From Ditylenchus dipsaci (lineage: Eukaryota; Nematoda; Chromadorea; Rhabditida; Anguinidae): a stretch of DNA of 64,000 nt. The DNA is taken from NCBI GenBank assembly GCA_004194705.1, contig SADC01001297.1:186001-250000 (forward strand). Reading direction: 5' to 3'. Shown here piece by piece: positions 12,606 to 24,600 of this stretch. The position numbers and the translations under genes were made by a program. The notes beneath the pieces were generated by a model. The model ran no database searches. It was not told the origin of the DNA and worked only from the letters and a program-made list of their open reading frames with translations. Position 1 is the stretch's first letter, and each line of letters starts with the position of its first letter.

Positions 12606-12668
12606 AGGGTGGTGAAGTGCATTATATACTCATAACTGAGGTTGCTGGGTCGAATCCCTATGGGTGCA
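12606..12668 (+). repeat. tRNA-like SINE head
   Basis: Reads GGTGGTGAAGTGC (A-box-like) and GGTTGCTGGGTCGAATCCC (B-box-like) at tRNA spacing, ending ATGGGTGC. No cloverleaf acceptor stem pairs, so I call it tRNA-derived rather than a tRNA gene. Confidence 0.45.
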
Positions 12669-13140
12669 AAATAACTTTAAATTTTCGCATTAGGTTTAGG
12701 GAGTTGCGAGTGTGGTTAAGGGTGGTTTGAAGCGGTTCAGGGCAGTGTGAGACGGGTCAACCACCATCTAAAAACGTGTTCACAGCATGTCTTGGCGAAA
12801 CCAACCACTTATTATTTGGCCTGAAATCATTCACAAAAGATGAAATAAGCCATTTTTGGACTGAATACATCAATTACTAGCGTTTTTTTGAGTTTTTGAC
12901 TGTGAGCACACATCGACCTCGACCACGACATAAGAGTACCTTGTTATAATGATTTACTTTTGTTCCCTGGAGAAAAAGTCATAAAAAATTTTCGCTTGAA
13001 GACTTTTCTCGGAAACAGTTTTTTACCAACCAAAATAACATAGCTTTCATCAGTTTTTACAGCATTCTGATTCTTTTAGAGTTGTTCAACGTCTTTTTTT
13101 GGAAGAAAGTTGTTAATTACATTCATGGTAAAAATATTTA
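12669..13140. other. No gene seen
   Basis: AT-rich sequence. CATCGACCTCGACCACGAC near 12910 resembles, in inverse, the word-rich stretch near 22690 but is too short to define an element. Confidence 0.4.
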
Positions 13141-13255
13141 AGTGGGGGTGTTTCGGCCGGGGTGTTTCAGGCGGGGGTATTTTGGTGGGGGTGTTTCAGC
13201 GGGGGTGTTTCGGCGGGGGTGTTTTAGCCGGGGGTGTTTCGGCGGGGGTGTTTCG
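13141..13255. repeat. G-rich minisatellite, unit GGCGGGGGTGTTTC
   Basis: Seven to eight tandem copies of a 14-17 base unit with variants GGTATTTTGGT and GGTGTTTCAGC. The + strand has eight G-runs of four or more, enough for G-quadruplex structures. Confidence 0.85.
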
Positions 13256-13276
13256 TCCTGATCCCAAATTAGTGGG

Positions 13277-13570
13277 TTGAAGGAATGGAAGCTGACCGTC
13301 GAAACGTGCCACTTGGAAGGAGTCGAACCGGACCAGCAGATGTTCAGCATCATTGGAAGCAGTTCAGAGTCATCAGTGTTCCAACATACCGGAGGAAGTC
13401 TTAGCAAGCCAAACGTCTTTGGAGAGCAGGAGAAACCGAATATGGATAAAACAAATGCCAAGAACGAACGGCTTGAAATCGTACTCGCCAGAGGAAAGCA
13501 AACTTTGCATGAAGTCGTCACTCTCCAGCTAGCAATATGTATTGTCTTCTGGTTTGAGTGCTGTTATTAG
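13277..13570 (+). CDS. Orphan 97-codon ORF, uncertain
   Basis: Not recognised. The ORF (internal residues LEGVEPDQQMFSIIGSSSES, later GEQEKPNMDKTNAKN) is more GC-rich and less repetitive than its surroundings, hence possibly an exon or gene relic. Its 3' part (VLARGKQTLHEVVTLQL) is part of a repeat: the same 65 bases occur inverted at 13905-13970 at the edge of the neighbouring transposon. No start context, splice partner or domain supports a functional gene. Confidence 0.25.
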   Translation: MKEWKLTVETCHLEGVEPDQQMFSIIGSSSESSVFQHTGGSLSKPNVFGEQEKPNMDKTNAKNERLEIVLARGKQTLHEVVTLQLAICIVFWFECCY

Positions 13571-14841
13571 TGGTGAGAATAAAATGGGTGTTGTCACTCC
13601 TCTCGGTCCGGTGCTAGTTATATCTTTGTTTTTTACTATACTTAGGAATGGAACAAAAAGTGTGATGAAGTCATTTTTTTAATTATTGGGTCGAAAACCT
13701 CACACTTAAAGGGGCATGTTCGTGCGCGATGGAACACAATTTTCAAAAAAGAAAAGGCGCGAACCAGGCGTGCCAGAGATTTGAAAAAGATTTAAATTTT
13801 TTATATGAATTTTTAATTTCGTCAAACCCAGCAATTGTGTGTGCAGGTAAAGGCATTATTACTCAACGTAACCCCTATCATTCAGCCGGGTCAGGTCCCG
13901 AGGTTGAAAGACAATACATATTGCTAGCTGGAGAGTGACGACTTCATGCAAAGTTTGCTTTCCTCTGGCGAGTACTGGACTAGGCAAAAAGAGTCTCTTC
14001 ATGCATTTATTGTCAACAGTCTTCTCGGATTCATCTTTAAGGTAAGTGAGTGCGCACATCTCTAACTCTCAAGCCAACCTCGGGACCTCTTCGAAGTGTC
14101 TCGTGCTCTGAGTTTTGAATTCGCCGAGCCTTTGGTTCGGTCGTTGGTTTACGTAAACCAACTGCTTCCTGTTGGTTATCCCTCGATTTCGGTTCAGGTA
14201 ACCGAAATCGAAAATCTTGTTTACCTGACAGATCTACAAAATAGCGAGAAAATTCGAGAAGAGTTGGTATGAAAAATTGGATTGTTACTTGTTCCGCCCT
14301 GTTCGCTATACAGAGTGTGCAGCAGTGTTTTCATAACTAACACTAACGCCTAACACTAACCTAACGTTAGGCTAACACTTAACCTTACACTAACACTAAC
14401 ATGTTAGTGTTAGTGTAAGGTTAGTTTAAAATGGCGGGTTAGTGTTAGTGTTAGGGTTAGTTTAAAGTGTTAGTGTTAGGTTAGTGCCTAACACTAACAT
14501 AGTTAGTCTTGAAACTAACTGTTAGTTTAAAATCAAACTGTTAGTTTAATTATAGTGTTGATTCTAACATACTGCTTAACTAACATAAGGTTTCAGTTTA
14601 TGGTTAGCTACTGTTTATCCACTGTTTCTTAAAAATGCTTCGTATTTTGATTTGAGTTATAAAAATCACCAGCTATGTTGTATTTTGACTTCTTACTGGT
14701 ATTTAATTGTTTGATTTAGAAATGTCTATCGAAGCAAGTCAACTGTCTGTTCAAGAAACCCAACAAGTCCTCAAAGAAGCGATTGCGAAGAAGTGCTGAA
14801 GTGCTCTGATACGGTTATTTTCTGACATATTGTAACGGGTT

Positions 14842-15087
14842 TTGTTAAAAAATAATTGGTTTCTTTTAGGATGCTGGACCTGTAGCTCTGCTAGCGTTAG
14901 AAGTTCTCTTAGTCCCCCTTCAGGTGCACCAGTCGAAAGAATTTTTTCGCAGGCTGGATTAGCCACTGGACGGCATTGCAACAGAACTAATTCCGATTTG
15001 TTGAATTCTCAACTGTTCATTTTTGCAACCGCCGCATTTAGCGTATTTCTTGATCTGTTTCTTGGTTTTATTATAATAAAAAGCTGA
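14842..15087 (+). pseudogene. hAT transposase C-terminal dimerisation domain, remnant
   Basis: The peptide SGAPVERIFSQAGLATGRHC followed by NRTNSDLLNSQLFIF matches the hAT dimerisation region, where the S-x-P-V/S-E-R-x-F-S core is diagnostic. Just upstream, another frame reads LLALEVLLVP, as expected before this motif, so at least one frameshift separates the parts. The catalytic RNase H-like region is absent. It belongs to the surrounding hAT element. Confidence 0.75.
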
Positions 15088-15617
15088 TGTTTCTGGATGT
15101 GTTACTGCGACTTCCCTACCACATGGCGAGAAAACTTGTATGGATAATTGTTCACCTAAGGAGGCTTCTTATGAGCAGTCAAATTTTTCGCTTAGCACAG
15201 CCTCAGGCAAAATGTAGACCAGCATATTTTCGGACGGAGTAAAACGCATGTGTGAAATTGTGTGTGTCTCTATTCTTTTATGTGTAGTTCAGTTATTCTG
15301 GTAAAGCGAAATTTGTATGAGAGGCCGCTGACGTAGCATTTTCGTTTCCCGAAAGTGGTCGTGAAACCAGTGCGAGTACAGGGTTTCCCGAAATTACGCT
15401 CACATCAAAAAAAGATAGTGTACGTAGCGCCTTGCATGGTCAATTTTATTTTCGGGATCTTAACCCGTGTAAATCTTCAGAATTGTGGAATTTTTAAGAA
15501 CGAAGAACACAATCACACCTAGAAATAGATGCCAAACTCCCCACCTTTCTTTATTTTCGAAAGAATAGCTAATACGACGAAGGACTTTTTGTTGACGAAA
15601 CAAAAAGTATAAAAGAC

Positions 15618-15925
15618 TCAGGTTTTCTCTGGGAAAGAGTCATTGTAAATCGCCACAGCTTTCGTACCTTCAGCAACAGTATGCTTGGCCAATTCACCTT
15701 TCAAAAGGAGCCGAGTAGACGAGTCATTTTCACGAACGGATATCGTTGAAACTTTCTGCTTCTTGTGAGACTGATAGCGCCTGAAAACAAGACGCTTTCC
15801 AAAGCAACGATTTCAGTACAAAGCGACCTACTTCGCGAGGAAACTGCATCCTGACACAGACGTTCGAAAATATCTTCACAAAAGGCATCCATGACGTCAA
15901 TGGCTTTTCGCTTGACTCCTATTTC
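15618..15925 (-). pseudogene. Histone H2B-like sequence captured in a hAT element
   Basis: Minus-strand exons 15925-15832 and 15780-15618 are separated by a 51-base GT-AG intron. Exon one reads EIGVKRKAIDVMDAFCEDIF then ERLCQDAVSSR, matching the H2B alpha-1/alpha-2 region (normally IS-KAM-IMNSFV-DIFERIA-EA). Exon two reads [10 protein letters not shown], then [20 protein letters not shown] and a divergent tail YNDSFPEKT; the GELAKH and SEGTKAV blocks of H2B are unmistakable. The basic tail and helix-N segment were not found upstream. The junction is off by one base, so either one base is missing or the copy is broken. Core histones rarely have introns, so this derives from a spliced H2B-like gene. 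Product, if any, unknown. Confidence 0.8.
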
Positions 15926-16689
15926 CTAGACGAAGGAAGAGCGCAGTTTTTGCTTCTTGATATCAGCCATTATCTGAACGACAAACTCATTAAAAGACAG
16001 ATATATCGTACAGACATAAAAAATCAACAAACATTAATGAGGCTAGCGCATTTGAAAAGTTTAAAGACAAAACAAAAATTTGCGCGTGGCTATGAAACTG
16101 GAAAATATGAGAAAGACGGTCTTCATTAAGTTAAAATATTCTCATCAAGACTTGATGATCAAGTCCTTATCACTGAGCAGCACTGAAGAACCTTATGTTA
16201 GTTAAGCAGTATGTTAGAATCAACACTATAATTAAACTAACAGTTAGCCTAACACTAACATAGTTAGTGTTAGTTATGAAAACACTGGTGTGCAGCCACG
16301 CACAGATAGAACGCCGAACCAAAGGCAAATCTAAAACTCGACAGAAAACCGAAATCGAGGGATAACCAACCGGCAGCAGTTACCCGAACAAACAACCGAA
16401 CCAAAGGCTCGGCGAATTCAAAACTCAGAGCACGAGACACTCCGAAGAGGTCCAGCTCAGTTTCAACCTCGGGACCTGACCCGGCTGAATGATAGGGGTT
16501 ACGTTGAGTAATAATTCCTTACCTACACACACAATTGTTGGGTTTGACGAAATTAAATATTCATATAAAAAATTTAAATCTTTTTCAAATCTCTGGCACG
16601 CCTGGTCGCGCCTTTTCTATTTTAAAAATTGTGTTTCATCACGCACGAACATGCCCTTTAAACCTGACACCTTGCTGTCAAACTGTGAA

Positions 16690-17122
16690 TTCCGCTCAAG
16701 GCAATAATTATTCAAATTGATTTTTTTGAAATTCCAATGATTTTTGTCTTGAGCGGGATTCAAAGTTTGACAACAAGGTGTAAGGTTTAAGGGTAGTTTT
16801 ATCGACCATGGTTATCGACCATGCTGAACACGAATCCGGTGTCAAAAATTGGGGTTTCTCTAGCGAAATATGAGTTTTACATAGGCGCCGAAAGGCGCAT
16901 ATGCCGTGAGGAACATTGGTGGTTCGGGCACTATTCTTGTGGTTCGGGAACATCAGTGTTCATTTACATTAGTAGTTCAGGCAGATTAATCTTTCGATTG
17001 CGTTAATGGTTAGGGCAGATCATCCACCCTACTTGTTAACCTACCTACCCTACCTCGCCTATCCTTGCCTATCCTCGCCTACCCTCGCCTATCCTCGCCT
17101 ACCCTTGACTACCCTCGCCTAC
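16690..17122. repeat. 'CTGAACACGAAT' repeat and CCTATCCTCG minisatellite
   Basis: 16690-16860 carries ATTCCGCTCAAGGCAATAAT and CGACCATGCTGAACACGAAT, a family seen at 1741, 26080 and 27320. 17036-17122 is a tandem array of about eight decamers, CCTATCCTCG with CCTACCCTCG variants. Confidence 0.7.
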
Positions 17123-18621
17123 AAATATAGTTTTGAATCCATTCAAAATTTGAATTTGAGAACAAACTTTTTGAAAACTATGAGATTTAAAAAATGCGCG
17201 AATTTAAAAAGAAATTGTGATTGCATTTGAAAAAAAAATAAATATAAATCCACTTTTCACTTTCAAAGGGCAAAATCTCAAATTTTTTCAAATCAATTCT
17301 CAAATGTAATCGCGAAAGGTCTTCCGCCATTGAAAGAGCTTTCAAATGAGTACAAACATGTAAATAAAAATATTTGTCAGAAAAAAGTTATTGATGGTGC
17401 AACCGGATCACTCAAAAGTGTGACGACCACAGGCCAACCCCCCCCCCCCCGACCCAAATACTATATTAAGAATCTTTATTAAAGATGTCAAAATTGATTT
17501 TGAATTTTTTTTGTGAGTCTCGCTAAACACTCCCAACGCTTCTTTTTACCATACGTCAAATCTATTTCTGGTTTAGTTTTTCTTGCTCGGTCGAATGGTA
17601 TACGTCGATAATTAAAAAATGACTTCAGCACATTTTTTGTTCCGTTCGTAAGTATTAACAACGTTTTCGAAAAATGACACAACTTTTTCTTTGAAGTAAA
17701 GTTTTTACATCGAATTGTCATAAATACCTCAATGATACCTTATTTGAAAGCTACTGATCTGCGCATTTTTTAAGTTATGAGTTTGCAAATTCGATAATAA
17801 AAATTGACAAATCTTCTTTCTTGAAGTTTCATACGCAAAAATGTTTACTTGGTCGGTTCGTAGGGGCAGCTGAGCCGCAAATAGTGATTTTTCAATTTTT
17901 CACCACTATCGTGTTCAGCGTGAAATTCTGCACCATGATGTGCTCTTAGGATGATCAGGCTTTTCAGTGTTTAAAAATCGCTATCGCTCGTATCCAAAAA
18001 AAATATTTTGTGAGCTAATTAAAGCCATATATTCTTTATGCGCAGAGGTGAGGCATACGTGGGGCTGCTAGGGATACAGCGTATGTGTCGATAATAGGGG
18101 GGATACAGCCCTGTCAGAAATTCTTGGATACGCTTTTTACCTGGATAAAGCAGCAGCAGGTCCTCCGGAATGCCGTTATATCCATGCTCGACTGTATTTA
18201 TTTTTGAACTCCCTCATTGTGGTCTGACACAAAGCTTTGGAGGAGTGTCCCCATTCCTTGTGCGTTGTTGAAGAGTCCTACTGAGTACTTTCTCCTTCTT
18301 TACTGAGTGAATAGCTTTTTATGTGTTCGCATGTCTGCCTCTGGCGCGGATTTATCTCGGTGTTTTATTTGCATGCGGAAACAGGGTTTCATTCAACATA
18401 TTGTTTTATTGGTTCTAAGACTTGAGTGCTAGATTTCTTCTTGTCAGCTACCCTAATAAATCAATTAATTCTGTTTGTTTTACAGATTTCTCTGAGATTT
18501 GCAACTAGTTGTGCTATTTTCTGCTCTTCTATACTTTCCTTCAACTGTAAAGAGCACAATTTTGAAGTGGCTTGATTTGTATTGTTGATTTCGGAATTCT
18601 ACACATCATCGTGTAGAGAAT
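17123..18621. other. Region upstream of the Pins/LGN gene
   Basis: No gene seen. 17830-17960 (ACTTGGTCGGTTCGTAGG, ATCGTGTTCAGCGTGAAATT) matches 36893-36985 and is a dispersed repeat. A C-run lies at 17439. 18060-18600 is less repetitive and may hold the promoter and 5' UTR of the next gene; no specific element could be assigned. Confidence 0.4.
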
Positions 18622-21600
18622 ATGGACGAATGCAGACGTTTGGCAAGAGAGGGTGAGAAAGCTACTCGCATAGGAGATGCCGCTAAAGGTATATTATTTT
18701 TTCACGATTCGCACTCATATTTGTCTAATACACGAAATCAGTTATTTGGAGAATTTTTTGAACTCGCATTGACCATAAAAAGTAGTTGGTAAAAAATAAA
18801 AGCTTCTATAAAAACTGTCGAAATTACATTTTTATTCATTGCTACACTCTTGAGTCTCAATTTAACTCTCACAGTCGACTCTCAATAGACCGGCACCCCT
18901 GAAGACCTGTTTATCAATGGTTCATTTGTTCTAATCTTTGCTGGTAAGCCAAATTAGGCTTTTTCACAGTGCTGGTTTGTAGAGTTGACTTATTTACTGT
19001 AGGGGGGGGGGGGGCAAGTTTCCGACTGTACCGTTAGTGTTAACAGGAAAGATAATGAAAAGTGCGTTTTATTGACTAATTATCTAAAATAATTTTGAAT
19101 ATGCAGGCATAGAGCTACTGGAGAGTGCTCTTGCTGTGGGAATTGATGACATTAATGACCTGCCATTACTGTCAGCCATCTATTCTCAACTAGGCAATGC
19201 TTACTATGCACAAAAGCAGTATAAAAAAGCATTGACTTTCCATGGCAATGACTTAATGCTCAGCAGGTATTTTTTTTAGATTATCAAACGCGCTAAACAA
19301 CACAGAAATTTAGAGTACAAAAAGATTCGGTTCAACAAGCAAAAGTAAGGCGGTGAATTTTTTTTGTTTTTTTCACACACATATTTGCAGGCTTACTCCA
19401 ACATGTCAGCCACTTATACCATGCTTCATGAGGTTGATCAAAACTTTGAACAAGCTATGACCTGTGCCAATAATGTGATTTGCCTGGCTAAAAAGCTTAA
19501 TGACAAGGGCTTGGAATGTCGTGGACTGTACAACCTGGGACTGGCCCATCTACAAAACGCCATTCAAGGAGGCAACAATGGATTGGAAGCAACTGAAGAG
19601 ATTTAAGCCATTTACAAGAAGCAGTCAAGTGTTTTGAGAAGCATCTAGAGATCGCTAAAGAGCGCAAAGACGAGATTTTGTGTGGACTAGCTATTGGCAA
19701 CTTAGGAAACGCATACTTCTACTTGGGCAACTATGAACAATCCATCATCTACCACCTTAAACGCCTTGAAATGGCCCGAGCGGTGGGGGACAAGTCGAGT
19801 ATGCGACGCTCCTACACCAACATGGCCAATGCTTATGTGCTTCTGGCAATCATGATGAAGCTGCCAAGTGCTACAGGTTAATAATAAATTTTGCGCTACT
19901 GTATTATAAGAAATTATTTGGGGGGGGGAGGTATATTACAGTAGCTTTTTTTAGGGGGGGGGGGGGGTTATTCCAGTAGCGTCTAAATTTGATGGCTGTC
20001 TTAAAAGGACGGCCATACGACTTGATACAAATAATGACTTGATACATCAACTTGATACATCTTCCGAAAAGTAGCTCAAAATTTTCCGAAGAATACCGTT
20101 ATTATCATGTTTTTCAACATGGCCGTGGCAAAAGGAACTTCATATGCATTTCATGATCAATAGTCTTGCTCGGAATCATGTCTAAGGCCCTCTTCGGGCT
20201 TGGGGTTGAGATGCACACACCTACATACCTTAGACACAAATCACTCGAAAGTGACTCTGGATGCATAAAAATGTATGCATACCAAAGTTTATTCATGCGG
20301 TAGCCCCAGTATTCAAAACTATATTCAACATCTTGCTTTTTACTCAAAAGTGATCCATTTTCGGTCATTTTTCCACCCCAATACAGCCTTAGATCCCTTT
20401 AAAACGGTCAAAAAAGGTACTTTTGGATGTCTCTAAAACTTAATTTCAAGCTACTTTTGGAAGAGGTATCAAGTCGTCAGTGTATCAAGCTGATGTATCA
20501 AGTCATCATTTGTATCAAGTTGATGTAATACCTCTTAAAAGAGAGAAGGAGGGTGTTGCATGCTGCGTAGGATCTTTGACCGTTGTTGTTTGAAATTCTC
20601 AACCGTATTTTTTAAATTAATCTCCTAATACATCTTTAATCCGAAAATACAGAATCTGAAAATACTAACAGAATAAAGGTTTTTTTATGAAAAACAAAAC
20701 CGACTAAAACATTCAAATATCGCATTACCCTCAAACGGTTTGTACTCATTTGGCACAACTCATTTGGGCGCAACTAATTGGGAGCCCTCATTTGGCGCAA
20801 ATATTTTAGATTGATTTTAAAATTTCCAAATTGTCTTCTATCTTCAGGGATAGTAGGTAAACCACCAGGTACCCACCTAAAAGGGTATCCACCTCAAAAA
20901 TACAAAAATGTTGTATTTAGCCATATGTAATTAAAAACATTGTATCCTAGCTAGAATCATGGGTTGAGGTACTAAAACAGCAAATCTAATATCTAAACGC
21001 CATTACTGATGTAGGTGCGTTACCTGCTAGGTAATTCATCTCTAAGCCTAACCCTAAAAGTGGATTCACAGGTTCAATCTCTTATTTAATCGAAATTCAT
21101 CCTGCTTATTTCATCCCACCTCATTATCTCATCTGGAAATCCTAATCCAGCCTGAACTGAGTTCTAAATTGAGCGAGGAATACGTTTGAGTTACATACGG
21201 TGGACTACCTTGCGCCTAAAGCTTCGCCTGAACACCGATTTTGAGTTGAAAAAAGTTAGATGAAATGAGTAAGATTAAATAAGTTTGTAACGGTACTATC
21301 CTTACAAGCTCAGGTTGTCATAATGCGGCAACCTAAAATCAGGTGGTGTTACGCAGGTGGTATTTACCAGTTTTACCAGCTAGGTGTTATTAGGTGTTGG
21401 TATCAAGGTTTTCAGGTGGTAATACCAGGTGGAAATGTTTAAGTATTATCAAACAATGTTCAGCAGTGGATTCTGAGTAGGATAAGTACTTTTGACTAAA
21501 TCCAAAATTTTCTGATCATGGAGTTGGATATCCTTCAAGATGGGTACCCGTGGTTACCGACTAGCCTGAGGTAAGCTTACTTTTTTCAGACTATTGAGAA

Positions 21601-24600
21601 AATTAAAAATCAATAAAAAAAACAATGGCACGGAAATGAGTGGCGCCCAAATAAGGGCGCGCAAATCATTTGCGCCAAATGAGTGTGTACGCCTCACACA
21701 CCCTTATGACTAGTTTCCACCTCCGAATAAATGATTTCTCACCAAAATAAAAGATTTCTGTCACCAAATTTATTTTGACGTTTTCTTCAAGATTTGTTTA
21801 AATTGTTTATAACTTATTCACGCTAACATGTAGCCCTAGATATTGGTTTCTAATAAGCTATCAAACTCCACTGAATGATTTCGGATATGTAGAATTTGAA
21901 GGGTTGAATGAAGTAAATTTTCTGTTTCTGTGGTGTTTGAAAACCCTAAATTTCTTTATTTCGAAATTCAGTCAGCAAAGTTTGATAGCTTTTTAGAAAG
22001 CCAAGATCCAGGGCTACATGCTAGTGCAAAAAATCGAAAAAGTTAAACAAGTTTAAGAAAAACGTCAAAACAAAATTTAGCGCGTGCAATCCGATCGGGT
22101 ACCCGTCTTACCCTAATGTAAATAAATATAGCTCTTTCAAAATAAAGCTTATTGTCTTAGCTACATTTCGACTCCTAACTTGCCTGAAGACATCATGGAA
22201 AAATTAAATCAAAAGAATAGTGCCCAGAAAACGTTTTTGAATTTTAAAGGAATATGTAAGAATATTTATTGTTTTGTGTTTTCGAGAAGAACCTTAATTC
22301 TTTAGAATTTTCGGATTCTGCGAAAAAGAGTCGGTCAAGTAATGTATTTATATGCAAGCCATTAATAATAAAAGATAGAGAAAGTATCGATGCAACGGAA
22401 AAAATCCTCTGCTTACATGTGAATAATATGACTTAACCTAATTGAGTTTCAGAAAGGCGTTGGCACTAGCTCAGGAGACTAACCGCAAAAACTTGGAGCA
22501 CAACTTCTTTCAGTCTGGGCAATGTCGAATCGCTGAGAAAAAATCACAAAGAGGGTGAGCACACAATTTTTTAAATATTTTGTTAAATTTTTCTTTTTTA
22601 TAGAATTGATTTTTTATTTTTATTGATTTCACAAGCTCAGCCTCCAGATTAATGTAACATTAATGCTTTGGTCACACTACTTGGTCGCGGTCGAGGTCGA
22701 TCATGGTCCGACTGCCTAGTCTTAGTCATGGTCGCGGTCTATGTGTGATCACACTTAATATTTCTATTTATTTTTATTTTTTGAAGACGAAAGTCAAAAA
22801 AACTGTTATAAAAGTGCTAAAAAGTCAATTTAAAAGGAATTTTCTAAGAGACTGATGAACCGACTTACCACGATTTTTTTTCAAAAATTTTGTTGGCCGG
22901 AGTATATTATAGCAAGTCCTCCCAAAAATAGGTTTAACTGCTTCTTTGTGTGTTTTAGGGCTTGAAACGTGTAGAAAACACGTTTTTAGGTGGGGACGGA
23001 ACTTTTTGGAAAAATATTTTTTGGCCAAATTTTGACTTTTTGCCTTAAGGGACCAAGGTAAACCACCTGGAGAGGGTACCTGGACACCTGGTTTTGTTCA
23101 TTTTTACCTTGTTTTTCTCACTGGACTAGGCAAAAAGAGTCTCTTCATGCATTTATTGTCAACAGTCTTCTCGGATTCATCTTTAAGGTAAGTGAGTGCG
23201 CACATCTCTAACTCTCAAGCCCCTGCGCCCCCTTCGGGGGCGCAGGGGGCTTGGAGTTGATTGCGCACACCCACATACCTTAGACACAAATCACTCGAAA
23301 GTGACTCTGGATGCATAAAAATAGTATGCAAACCAGAGTTTCTTTATGCGGTAGGTGCCAGTATTCAAAACTATGTTCAAATTCTATCTTTTCAATATTA
23401 AAAAAAAATTTGCCTTGGTTCCCTAAGGCAAAAAGTCAAAATTTGCCAAAAAATCTTTTTCCAAAAACTTTCGTCCCCCAACTAAAAACGTGTTTCTACA
23501 CGTTTCAAGCCCTAAAACACACAAAAAAAGCAGTTAAAACCCATTTTTGGGAGGACTCGCTATAATATACTTTAGCCTTTTTTGTCATGTCCATCGTGTT
23601 TTACTACTCTTTTTCAGCAATTTTAAACAAGACAGTCAGTGTGAGTTATACATATAGCCGAAATATATACATTTAAAAAAGGCTATAATTGTAAACACCG
23701 CTTAAATTATGTGTTTGCCCTCTTAAATTTATTTTTTACCCCCTCAAATTCAAATTTTCAGCAAAATATGTGTTTACCCCCTCAAAGTATGTGTTCAGCT
23801 TATCAAATTTAAAAGTTTTAGTAACTTTTGCGGGAATCCAAATTTTATAGTCCAAAAATAACTCGGATCGCTCAGAATCCCACCCGGAGTGGCCAGAAGC
23901 CCCTGAAACTCGGTTTTTGGGGGTTTACTTGAGGGGGTAAAGTTATTGCGGAAAAGCCATTGGCCTGATCAGAATTCCAGTGCGATGGCTTAATCGCTCA
24001 GAATTTCACCTTGAACCATTCTTAACCATCTTAAACCACCCTAAGTACTGATAAGGGTAGTTATATACTGGTTTGGAGCAGTTTGGGATGCTTTAGGGTG
24101 GTTTAAGATGGTTGAGGTTCAAGGGAAATTCTGAGCGATTAAGCACATCGGACTGGAATTCTGATCCGGCCAATCGCTTTTTCGCGAAAAGCGATTTTTC
24201 CTCAAGTAAAACCCTCATTCCCTCAAGTAAAACCCTCAAAAAACAAACTTTCAGGGCTTCTGGCCAGTCCGGGTGGGATTCTGATCGATCCAAGCTATTT
24301 TTTGACTATGAAATTTGTGTTCCCGCAAAATTTACTGAAAATTTAAATTTGAGGAGCTAAACACATAATTTGAGGTAGTAAACTAGGGCTGTGAAACGAG
24401 CATATGCTCGGCCTACAGTCAAGCCTCGAAGTCGAACCTAGTTCAACTATTCAGTTAACTGTGCGGCCACAGTTAACGGTTAGAATATGTCGAGCATATG
24501 CTCGAAAAAAATCGGCAAATGCTTGAGCATATGCTCGAAATCGATCTGCTCGAGCATTTTCACAACTCTAGGGTAAACACATATTTTAAGGGATGAACAC

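Larger units (their letters stand above)
14323..16287. mobile_element. hAT element with word TAACACTAAC and exact 8-bp target duplication
   Basis: Terminal inverted repeats CAGTGTTTTCATAACTAAC and GTTAGTTATGAAAACACTG, flanked on both sides by GTGTGCAG (14315-14322 and 16288-16295). The subterminal regions 14333-14545 and 16200-16280 are arrays of TAACACTAAC and its complement. Known hAT transposases such as maize Ac bind short subterminal motifs, and this array probably plays that role. The 1965-base interior holds a decayed transposase C-terminus on the + strand and a histone H2B-like sequence on the minus strand, so the copy is non-autonomous. Confidence 0.9.
13708..16660. mobile_element. 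AAAGGGGCATG foldback element (outer element of nested block)
   Basis: Ends AAAGGGGCATGTTCGTGCG and CGCACGAACATGCCCTTT pair, and arms of more than 200 bases continue with near identity (13708-13910 against 16460-16660; 14100-14220 against 16300-16455). One half of the GC-hairpin family is inserted at 13976-14078, and a hAT element sits in the middle. No target duplication is evident. The AAAGGGGCAT end is shared with 56430-56669 and, with a change, 60342-62952. Confidence 0.85.

Noticed and set aside
14333..14545. TAACACTAAC array considered as interstitial telomere repeat
   Set aside because: Unit is not TTAGGC or TTAGGG, both orientations are mixed, and the array sits symmetrically inside a hAT element with an exact target duplication.
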